Below, in pieces: positions 1-5,653 of a stretch of DNA of 6,022 bases. A program made the translations under genes and the position numbers. Each line of letters starts with the position of its first letter. Position 1 is the first letter of the stretch. Source of the stretch: Bizionia sp. (GTDB taxonomy: Bacteria > Bacteroidota > Bacteroidia > Flavobacteriales > Flavobacteriaceae); assembly GCA_018067115.1 (NCBI GenBank), contig JAGPVI010000260.1:1-6022 (forward strand), written 5' to 3'. The notes beneath the pieces are model-generated. The model saw nothing but the letters and a program-made list of their open reading frames with translations, made no database searches and had not been told where the DNA came from.

Positions 1-183
1 AAGCATATTGCTGTTTATACCTGTTAAGTTTACCACAAACGGTTGTATCTCGCGCTCCGGATTTACCAAACTAATAAACTGGTCCACGACTTCGTGTCCA
101 TTGTATTTGTATATGGCAATCTCGGTAATTCCCTCTTCATTAAACTTCCCGCCGGTCGTTTCTATGTCAACTATAGTGTAAAT
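1..183 (-). CDS. DnaQ-like (DEDDh) 3'-5' exonuclease, N-terminal fragment, apparent ATT start
   Basis: The first 61 codons of a gene that runs off the left edge. The protein begins IYTIVDIETTGGKFNEEG, which is the Exo I motif of the DnaQ/RNase T superfamily; Asp6 and Glu8 of DIE would bind the catalytic metal ions. The segment NLTGIN follows near residue 52, as in DNA polymerase III epsilon-like proteins. From memory, flavobacterial relatives are about 450 residues, often with a GIY-YIG nuclease domain after the exonuclease domain, but that part lies outside the window. The start is odd: an in-frame TAG lies at 189-187, followed only by CAT and then ATT (183-181). No ATG, GTG or TTG precedes the catalytic motif, and relatives start with Met at exactly this residue, so ATT is taken as the initiator. 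The gene begins 22 nt after yggS and is probably co-transcribed with it. The likely role is DNA processing or repair. The family is certain; the start is unusual. Confidence 0.85.
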   Translation of the reverse strand, partial: MYTIVDIETTGGKFNEEGITEIAIYKYNGHEVVDQFISLVNPEREIQPFVVNLTGINSNML

Positions 184-205
184 ATGCTATTAATTTAAAA
201 GTTTG

Positions 206-877
206 TTATGCTTTGTAATTTCTTTCTCCAAAGATACTACTTCCTACACGAACCATTGTGCTGCCACATGTTATCGCTAATTTATAATCTCCACTCATAC
301 CCATAGAAATGGTTTTGAATACAGTATTTTCTGGCTGAAGATCTTTTAAATGATTGAACGCTTTTTGTAAAGTATTGAATTCGTTTTCAACCTGTGTCAT
401 ATTATCGGTAAAGGTTGCCATACCCATAACACCGGTAATATTTATGTGTTTTAAGTCTAAAAACGCGTCCGATTTTAAGAGCTCTGAGGCTTCGTTTAAA
501 GACATTCCGAATTTAGAATCTTCTTCCGCGATTTTTATTTGTAAAAGACAATTAATCGTGCGATCGTTTGCTTTCGCTTGTTTATTAATTTCTTTTAGTA
601 ATTTAAAATTATCCACCCCGTGAATTAAACTCACAAAAGGGGCCATATATTTTACTTTATTACGTTGTACGTGTCCAATCATATGCCATTGGATATCTTT
701 GGGCATCTCTTCGAATTTGTCGCACATTTCTTGAATTTTATTCTCTCCAAAAACACGCTGACCGGCATTGTAGGCTTCCATTATATCGCTTATGGGTTTC
801 GTTTTTGAAACGGCAACCAAAGTAACGTGGTCTGGCAATGTGGTTTGTATATCTTGTAATTGTAGTGTAATACTCAT
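206..877 (-). CDS. yggS: YggS/PLPBP family pyridoxal 5'-phosphate homeostasis protein
   Basis: A cytoplasmic PLP-binding protein with an alanine-racemase-type single-domain TIM barrel. It has no known enzymatic activity; family members buffer PLP and affect vitamin B6 and amino-acid (especially branched-chain and 2-oxo acid) balance. Numbered from the start chosen here (223 aa), VAVSKTKP carries the PLP lysine at Lys25. It is followed by FGENKIQE (43-50), IGHVQRNK (67-74), MGMSGDY (192-198) and the phosphate-binding end GSTMVRVGSSIFGER (205-219). All expected blocks are present, so the protein looks functional. The frame is open to an ATG at 904, but the nine extra residues (MSTLNKQQH) do not resemble the family. 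The ATG at 877 places the PLP lysine at residue 25, as in other flavobacterial members, so 877 is preferred. The gene follows the DUF1015 gene by 39 nt (12 nt with the upstream ATG) and precedes the exonuclease by 22 nt, which suggests an operon. Confidence 0.95.
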   Translation of the reverse strand: MSITLQLQDIQTTLPDHVTLVAVSKTKPISDIMEAYNAGQRVFGENKIQEMCDKFEEMPKDIQWHMIGHVQRNKVKYMAPFVSLIHGVDNFKLLKEINKQAKANDRTINCLLQIKIAEEDSKFGMSLNEASELLKSDAFLDLKHINITGVMGMATFTDNMTQVENEFNTLQKAFNHLKDLQPENTVFKTISMGMSGDYKLAITCGSTMVRVGSSIFGERNYKA

Positions 878-916
878 GTGTTGTTGCTTATTCAATGTGC
901 TCATTTTGTAATAGTC

Positions 917-2155
917 TTAAAACTCGTAAATAATAACGCCACTTCTTAGCTTTGGTTCTATATACGTGCTTTTTGGTGGCATTTTTAAACCATCGTCCGC
1001 AATATTTTTAAGTTCATTAATACATGCAGGAATCATACCAAAACCAACTTTATAATCGCCACTATCTACTTTACTCTTCATATTTACAACTTCTTTAATA
1101 CCACTTATGTAGTTAATTCTATTATCGTTGCGTAGATCGTCGATTCCTAAAATAGGCTTTAAAATTGTTGTATATAATAATTGAGCATCTAAAGCATCTA
1201 GAGATGTTTTAAACTTATAACTAGTTTTTCTTAGGTACAGCGAATAGAACTCACCGTCGAGATACATACTAAAATGATGTTTCTTAGCGGGTTTATACGG
1301 AATTGCTCCGCGGTTTTCTATTCTGTAAAGGGTATCTAACTGTATTAAAAACTCCTCTTTTGTTAGTCCGTTAAGGTCGGTGATTAGCCTATTAAACTCG
1401 TGAATCCTTAATTCGGATTCAGGAATTAAATACGTCATAAAATAGTTGTAAGATTCCGATCCTTTGTGATTCTTGTTTTTAGATTTTAGGTCTTCGTATA
1501 GTAAATGCGAAGATGACGAACGGTGATGCCCATCGGCGATATATAACGTTCCTATGTCGGCAAATGCTTCCGAAATAGCTTTTACATCGGCATCACTTTC
1601 AATTTTCCATAGGTAATGCGTATCGCGAAACGTGGTGGTAAATTCAAATTCTGCTCTGTGTTCTTGTTCCTTTTTAATAATCGATGAAATAACAGCGTTA
1701 TCTGGATAGGTTAATAGCACAGGTTCGGCATTAAAGCCCACTGTTTTTAGGTAGTCTTTAAAAACGACTTCGCGACTTGTAATCGTGTCTTCGTGTTTTT
1801 TTATAATATCGGCTTTATAATCTTCGACACTTGCAGCCGCTACAATACCGTTAAATACTTGGTTTTTGCGGTCTATAATTTTATAAATATAAAAACAAGG
1901 GGTCTTGTCTTGAACAAAAATACCATCCTCTTTAAATTCTAAATACCTGTTTTTAACGAGTTGGTATCGTGCAACGCCAGAAATTTCTTTAGCATATTTA
2001 TATCCCGGATTAACGATATGTAAAAACGAATACGGATTATAGTCTAACCGTCCTTCGCGTTCTGCCTGCGTATAACTTTGGTACGACCGCGAGGCCACCA
2101 AGCTCACTTTATCTCGGGTAGGACGTACTGCTTTAAACGGAATGATTTTAGACAT
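917..2155 (-). CDS. DUF1015 family protein
   Basis: A conserved, probably cytoplasmic protein of 412 residues, the usual length for DUF1015 (roughly 400-420). Visible family blocks, numbered from the start used here, are IPFKAVRP near residue 5, LDYNPYSFLHIVNP (37-50), KHEDT (120-124), the hallmark ADGHHRS (207-213), a DDLRNDNRINYISG segment (339-352) and the C-terminal MPPKSTYIEPKLRSG (392-406). No signal peptide or membrane segment is seen. The biochemical function is not firmly established to my knowledge. From memory, members in Bacteroidota often lie near serA/serC, and the DGHHR motif resembles the active-site motif of ParB/Srx-fold free-serine kinases; a link to phosphoserine metabolism is therefore only a hypothesis. 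The open frame extends to an ATG at 2173, but MSKIIPF at 2155 matches the usual N-terminus better than MLTIFSMSK. It is the first gene of a close run with yggS and the exonuclease. Confidence 0.93.
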   Translation of the reverse strand: MSKIIPFKAVRPTRDKVSLVASRSYQSYTQAEREGRLDYNPYSFLHIVNPGYKYAKEISGVARYQLVKNRYLEFKEDGIFVQDKTPCFYIYKIIDRKNQVFNGIVAAASVEDYKADIIKKHEDTITSREVVFKDYLKTVGFNAEPVLLTYPDNAVISSIIKKEQEHRAEFEFTTTFRDTHYLWKIESDADVKAISEAFADIGTLYIADGHHRSSSSHLLYEDLKSKNKNHKGSESYNYFMTYLIPESELRIHEFNRLITDLNGLTKEEFLIQLDTLYRIENRGAIPYKPAKKHHFSMYLDGEFYSLYLRKTSYKFKTSLDALDAQLLYTTILKPILGIDDLRNDNRINYISGIKEVVNMKSKVDSGDYKVGFGMIPACINELKNIADDGLKMPPKSTYIEPKLRSGVIIYEF

Positions 2156-2177
2156 ACTAAATATTGTGAGCATTTAA

Positions 2178-2217
2178 TTCGCATAAAAATAAAATTTGAA
2201 CTTTAGATGTATGCGAA
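2178..2217. repeat. 8-bp perfect inverted repeat between hbd and the DUF1015 gene
   Basis: TTCGCATA at 2178-2185 is matched by its exact reverse complement TATGCGAA at 2210-2217, separated by 24 nt of AT-rich sequence. The pair sits in the 81-nt gap between the stop of the upstream dehydrogenase and the start of the DUF1015 gene, with the nearer arm 22 nt ahead of the ATG at 2155. It could be a regulator's binding site, a leader stem-loop or a weak hairpin behind hbd. The large loop and lack of a following T-run argue against a strong intrinsic terminator. No function is assigned. Confidence 0.4.
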
Positions 2218-2236
2218 CGCTATCTGCTTGTATTTT

Positions 2237-3127
2237 TTATTTCGAAAATTGTTGAGATACTTTTTCAGCTTTTCTACTTTCTGAATAATCGTAGAATCCT
2301 TCGCCAGATTTAACACCTAGTTTTCCTGCAGCTACCATATTTACTAATAATGGACACGGTGCATATTTAGGGTTTTTAAAGCCGTCGTACATCACGTTTA
2401 AAATTGATAGACAAACGTCTAGACCAATAAAATCTGCTAATTGCAACGGTCCCATAGGGTGCGCCATACCTAATTTCATAACCGTATCGATCTCTTCTAC
2501 ACCGGCAACACCGTTGTACAATGTTTCGATAGATTCGTTTAGCATAGGCATTAAAATTCTGTTGGCTACAAAACCTGGGTAATCATTAACCTCGGTTGGC
2601 GTTTTACCTAATTTAATAGATAAATCCATAATTGTAGATGTCACGGTATCGCTTGTGCTGTAGCCGCGAATAATTTCTACTAATTTCATAATTGGCACTG
2701 GGTTCATGAAGTGCATACCAATAACTTTCTCTGGGCGAGAGGTTACGGCTCCAATTTGTGTAATAGATATCGAAGATGTATTCGTTGCTAAAATGGTATT
2801 TTCGGCACAAACGGCATCTAATTGTTTAAATATTTTAAGCTTTAGATCTAAGTTTTCGGTAGCTGCTTCAACAACTAAATCCGTGTTTTTTACACCCTCA
2901 GCAATATCTGTAAATGTTTTAATATTGTTTAAAGTAGCGGTTTTATCAGCTTCAGAAATTTTTTCCTTAGCAACCATTCTATCTAAATTTTTAGTAATGG
3001 TATTTAATCCGCGCTCTAAAGAAGCTTCACTAATATCTATAAGTTGTACGTTGTATCCGGATTGAGCAAAAGTGTGGGCAATTCCATTTCCCATTGTTCC
3101 TGCTCCAATTACTGCTATATTCTTCAT
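2237..3127 (-). CDS. hbd: 3-hydroxybutyryl-CoA (3-hydroxyacyl-CoA) dehydrogenase
   Basis: A cytoplasmic NAD(P)-dependent enzyme interconverting (S)-3-hydroxybutyryl-CoA and acetoacetyl-CoA, used in beta-oxidation and butanoyl-CoA metabolism. At 296 residues it is a complete stand-alone enzyme, slightly longer than clostridial Hbd (about 282) because of a C-terminal tail. The N-terminal Rossmann domain has GAGTMGNG (8-15) and an acidic residue ending the second strand (LIDI, Asp31), which favours NAD over NADP. NTSSISI (116-122) supplies Ser118, GMHFMNPV (137-144) the catalytic His139, LVEIIRG (149-155) the partner Glu151, and PGFVANR (184-190) Asn189. The C-terminal dimerisation and substrate domain has HPMGPLQLADFIGLD (223-237) and ends with KSGEGFYDY. 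All key residues are present. The Met start sits directly before the first beta strand (KNIAVIGAG). A 151-nt gap separates it from the upstream oxidoreductase gene, so it may have its own promoter. Acyl chain-length preference cannot be read from the sequence. Confidence 0.95.
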   Translation of the reverse strand: MKNIAVIGAGTMGNGIAHTFAQSGYNVQLIDISEASLERGLNTITKNLDRMVAKEKISEADKTATLNNIKTFTDIAEGVKNTDLVVEAATENLDLKLKIFKQLDAVCAENTILATNTSSISITQIGAVTSRPEKVIGMHFMNPVPIMKLVEIIRGYSTSDTVTSTIMDLSIKLGKTPTEVNDYPGFVANRILMPMLNESIETLYNGVAGVEEIDTVMKLGMAHPMGPLQLADFIGLDVCLSILNVMYDGFKNPKYAPCPLLVNMVAAGKLGVKSGEGFYDYSESRKAEKVSQQFSK

Positions 3128-3248
3128 TAAAATTTATTTTTTAACCCTAAATAAAAAGGATTCTTATTTGTATTATATTTTATGTTGTTGAATTCGTTCT
3201 GGCTTAAGAAAGTTGGTAGTATCGTTTTATAACAGCGGTATCTACTAT

Positions 3249-3284
3249 TCTTAAAACAACGAGACTCTTTTTATTGTCTTAAAA
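3249..3284 (-). terminator. AT-rich stem-loop across the end of the Gfo/Idh/MocA gene
   Basis: On the minus strand, TTTTAAGACAA (3284-3274, containing the TAA stop at 3281-3279) can pair with TTGTTTTAAGA (3259-3249). This gives an 11-bp stem with two G-T wobbles around a 14-nt loop. It may help end transcription or protect the 3' end of the mRNA. The stem has a single G-C pair and no long T-run follows, so it is a weak candidate for an intrinsic terminator and could be chance in AT-rich DNA. Confidence 0.22.
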
Positions 3285-4238
3285 CTGATTAATAATCATA
3301 GTAGCAACACGCAAAGCTTCTGTTCCATCGTGAAGGGTTACCACAGGTTTTGTGTTATTATTTATAGCATCTGCAAACGATTCTAATTCGTCTAAAATGG
3401 CATTATTTTCTGAAATATCAGGATTGTCGAAATAAATCTGTTTTTTAATGCCTTCCGCATTTTGAAGAATCATATCGAAATCTCCAGGGTTTTTAGGGGC
3501 ATCTTTCATTTTTACGACTTCACATTTCTTTTCTAAAAAGTCGACAGAAATATAAGCATCACGCTGAAAAAAGCGTGTTTTACGCATATTTTTTAACGAA
3601 ATTCTACTAGCTGTTAAATTTGCCACGCAGCCGTTAACAAACTCTATACGGGCATTGGCAATATCTGGCGTTTCACTAATTACCGAGACACCACTTGCAG
3701 AGACGTGTTTTACTTGAGATTTTACAACGCTTAAAATAGCATCGATATCATGAATCATTAAATCTAAAACCACAGGCACATCGGTACCACGGGGGTTAAA
3801 TTCTGCCAGACGGTGCGATTCTATAAACATTGGTTTATCGAGCATATCTTTAACGGCAATAAACGCCGGGTTAAAACGCTCGACGTGCCCCACTTGACCT
3901 TTAACGCCTTTTTCGGCTACCAAAGCACGAAGTGTTTCGGCTTCTTCAACCGTATTTGTAATGGGCTTTTCTATAAATATATGCTTCCCTTTTGCTATAG
4001 CTTGTCTAGCACAGTCAAAGTGCGATAGGGTAGGCGTTACAATATCGACAACATCTACAGCATCAATTAATGCCTCAATAGTATTAAAATAGGTGTAGCC
4101 TAATTCTGCTTCTATACGTTTTGCGTTTTCCTCATCGGCGTCATAAAAGCCCACAAGGTTATATTTTTCAGATTGATTAAGCAGTCTTAAATGAATTTTT
4201 CCCAGATGACCAGCACCTAATACTCCTACGTTCAGCAT
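3279..4238 (-). CDS. Gfo/Idh/MocA family NAD(P)-dependent oxidoreductase
   Basis: A cytoplasmic sugar-type dehydrogenase of 319 residues. The N-terminal Rossmann domain contains GVLGAGHLGKIH (5-16) with acidic residues after the second strand (FYDADEE), and the family signature EKP at 90-92 (HIFIEKPIT) with the usual Lys91. The C-terminal domain follows, with GHVERFNPAF (117-126) and DLMIHDIDAI (159-168), where His163 occupies the usual catalytic position. All expected motifs are intact and the length is normal. The substrate is not certain. The ERFNPAF and LMIHDID blocks recall MviM-type enzymes acting on UDP-sugars, such as UDP-N-acetylglucosamine 3-dehydrogenases (GnnA-like); this is an impression from memory. 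No aminotransferase partner is visible in the window. The gene diverges from pcm across a 122-nt gap and is first in the leftward series. The Met start sits two residues before the first strand, as expected. Confidence 0.92.
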   Translation of the reverse strand: MLNVGVLGAGHLGKIHLRLLNQSEKYNLVGFYDADEENAKRIEAELGYTYFNTIEALIDAVDVVDIVTPTLSHFDCARQAIAKGKHIFIEKPITNTVEEAETLRALVAEKGVKGQVGHVERFNPAFIAVKDMLDKPMFIESHRLAEFNPRGTDVPVVLDLMIHDIDAILSVVKSQVKHVSASGVSVISETPDIANARIEFVNGCVANLTASRISLKNMRKTRFFQRDAYISVDFLEKKCEVVKMKDAPKNPGDFDMILQNAEGIKKQIYFDNPDISENNAILDELESFADAINNNTKPVVTLHDGTEALRVATMIINQF

Positions 4239-4254
4239 ATAATTACGTTTTCAA

Positions 4255-4262
4255 CAAAAATA
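4255..4262 (-). promoter_or_regulatory. Possible flavobacterial -7 promoter element for the Gfo/Idh/MocA gene
   Basis: The minus strand reads TATTTTTG here, an exact match to the Bacteroidota -7 consensus TAnnTTTG, 16 nt ahead of the ATG at 4238. No TTG is seen at the expected -33 position, and the implied leader would be only about 8-10 nt. The region is AT-rich, so the match may be chance. Confidence 0.2.
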
Positions 4263-4360
4263 AGATTTTTGGAGGAGAATAAAGAAAAAAGAATTTATAA
4301 AATAAAGGTTTGAATAGTTTAAGATTTGATTAATTTTATCCCGCAAAACTCCCTATTATT

Positions 4361-5002
4361 TTGAAAGATACTTTAAAACATCAAGGCCTACGTCAGCAAT
4401 TAGTTTCTGTAGTTAAGGCTAAAGGTGTTACAGACGAAAATGTGTTAAAAGCAATAGCTAAGATCCCGAGGCACTTGTTTATGGATTCTAGTTTTTTAGA
4501 TCATGCCTATCAAGATAAAGCATTCCCTATTGCTGCCGACCAGACGATTTCACAACCGTATACGGTAGCGTTTCAAAGTGAATTAATGCAAATAGAACGC
4601 GGACATAAAGTGTTAGAAATTGGTACAGGTAGTGGTTACCAAACCGCTGTTTTGTGCGAATTAGGAGCACAAGTATATAGTATAGAGAGACAGCGAGAGT
4701 TGTTTAAAAAAACGAGTCAGTTTTTACCTAAACTAGGCTATCGTGCTAAACAATTAATTTTTGGTGATGGCTACAAAGGTTTTGTAGAAGAAGCACCATA
4801 CGATAGTATTATTGTTACTGCCGGTGCACCATTTGTACCCAAACCACTTTTAGCGCAACTAGCTATTGGTGGGCGATTGGTAATTCCTGTAGGCGACGAT
4901 GTGCAAACGATGACGCTTTTTGTTAGAACAGGACCTAAAGCCTTCGTGAAAACCGAATTTGGTGAATTTCGTTTCGTGCCTTTATTGGAAGATAAAAATT
5001 AA
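4361..5002 (+). CDS. pcm: Protein-L-isoaspartate (D-aspartate) O-methyltransferase
   Basis: A cytoplasmic repair enzyme that methylates the alpha-carboxyl of L-isoaspartyl residues using S-adenosylmethionine, starting their conversion back to aspartate in damaged proteins. At 213 residues it is close to E. coli Pcm (208). The N-terminal part has IPRHLF (35-40) and ADQTISQPY (59-67), which contacts the isoaspartyl substrate. SAM motif I is VLEIGTGSGYQ (84-94), the acidic residue ending the next strand is in YSIER (106-110), and later blocks are FGDGYKG (134-140), YDSIIVTAGAP (147-157) and GGRLVIPVG (170-178). The reading frame begins with TTG at 4361. An in-frame TAA at 4331-4333 lies upstream with no ATG or GTG between, and MKDTLKHQGLR is the usual flavobacterial N-terminus, so TTG is well supported. 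It is the only complete plus-strand gene here and ends 5 nt from the stop of the convergent membrane-protein gene. Confidence 0.95.
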   Translation: MKDTLKHQGLRQQLVSVVKAKGVTDENVLKAIAKIPRHLFMDSSFLDHAYQDKAFPIAADQTISQPYTVAFQSELMQIERGHKVLEIGTGSGYQTAVLCELGAQVYSIERQRELFKKTSQFLPKLGYRAKQLIFGDGYKGFVEEAPYDSIIVTAGAPFVPKPLLAQLAIGGRLVIPVGDDVQTMTLFVRTGPKAFVKTEFGEFRFVPLLEDKN

Positions 5003-5007
5003 GGCGT

Positions 5008-5526
5008 TTATTTCGTTGTTTTAGCAATCGTTTTAATCACCATAACAAGAGGTGTTAGGGTTAAAAATGCGATAATTAGTATTAAGAAATAATTTGAAAA
5101 CAACGAAAACGAATTGGTGTTTTTTAATGCGATGTTTACTATTTCGTAAGTTATGACTGCACAAATAAGAGCTATACTTAAATTTATATAACGTATTATT
5201 TTTGAAGCTCCGTTATAGTGCTTTTTTGCATTTTCTTGAGTGATTTTTATTGGGTAGTTATAAAGGTACGGGTGTTTGTTTAATTTGTAAATTCCAAAAC
5301 AGATAGCAGAGAGCAGCATAGGAATTAACCAAATCATACTTTTCTCGTCATAACGGTTTACTTCGCCGTCTAATCCAAAATGAGCAGGAACCCTATCGGG
5401 AAGCTCACTGTAATAATAACCAATAAAAGCAAACGAAAACACTAGACTTAGAAGTGTGAGTGCTTCGAGAACTCTGTCTGTTTTATCACCGTCTATTTTT
5501 AGCTTAGGGCGGTTGGTGTCGAACAT
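5008..5526 (-). CDS. DUF1648 domain-containing membrane protein
   Basis: A small integral membrane protein of 172 residues, probably in the inner membrane. Four hydrophobic segments are visible at about 19-39, 64-82, 112-134 and 144-165, behind a short charged N-terminus (MFDTNRPKLKIDGDK). Between segments 1 and 2 is LPDRVPAHFGLDGEVNRY (42-59), the DUF1648 signature (LPxxVPxHF, then DG). That domain also occurs in the N-terminal part of SdpI-type immunity and signalling proteins, but no SdpI C-terminal domain is present, so immunity should not be inferred. The function is unknown. The ATG at 5526 gives a normal start. The gene faces pcm tail to tail with 5 nt between stop codons, leaving no room for a terminator, so the two transcripts must overlap at their 3' ends. 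The upstream 127 nt hold no other gene I can support. Confidence 0.85.
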   Translation of the reverse strand: MFDTNRPKLKIDGDKTDRVLEALTLLSLVFSFAFIGYYYSELPDRVPAHFGLDGEVNRYDEKSMIWLIPMLLSAICFGIYKLNKHPYLYNYPIKITQENAKKHYNGASKIIRYINLSIALICAVITYEIVNIALKNTNSFSLFSNYFLILIIAFLTLTPLVMVIKTIAKTTK

Positions 5527-5653
5527 TTTTGGTGTTTTAGTTTAGGGCCTTCCAACGTATTTATATATAGCTCGTTTAAATTAGTAATATGAAAGTTTTA
5601 AAGAGTTAGGTCTGACTATGACAATGCATTTAAAAATTTTTGAGCCTATAGGT

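Noticed and set aside
354..623. 89-codon plus-strand open frame inside yggS
   Set aside because: It lies wholly within the strongly supported yggS gene on the other strand and its translation resembles no family.
2613..2810. 65-codon minus-strand open frame inside hbd
   Set aside because: It overlaps hbd in another frame, and hbd has all catalytic motifs intact across this stretch.
2706..3065. 119-codon plus-strand open frame opposite hbd
   Set aside because: Antisense shadow of hbd; low-complexity hydrophobic translation with no recognisable domain.
3813..4028. 71-codon plus-strand open frame opposite the Gfo/Idh/MocA gene
   Set aside because: Antisense shadow of a gene with clear family motifs in the same place.
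4271..4277. Shine-Dalgarno-like GGAGGAG on the plus strand
   Set aside because: No start codon or open frame lies at a suitable distance downstream, pcm begins about 84 nt further on, and this group rarely uses strong Shine-Dalgarno sites.
4305..4328. Near-matches to TAnnTTTG ahead of pcm (AAGGTTTG at 4305, AAGATTTG at 4321)
   Set aside because: Each has a mismatch at the first base and neither has a TTG at proper -33 spacing, so they cannot be told from AT-rich background.
5008..5526. Bacteriocin immunity (SdpI-like) role for the DUF1648 protein
   Set aside because: Only the DUF1648 motif is present; the SdpI domain and any toxin neighbour are missing.
5645..5652. Palindrome CCTATAGG near the end of the right-edge gene
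   Set aside because: An 8-bp self-complementary string without a loop or T-run has no clear role and is expected by chance at this scale.
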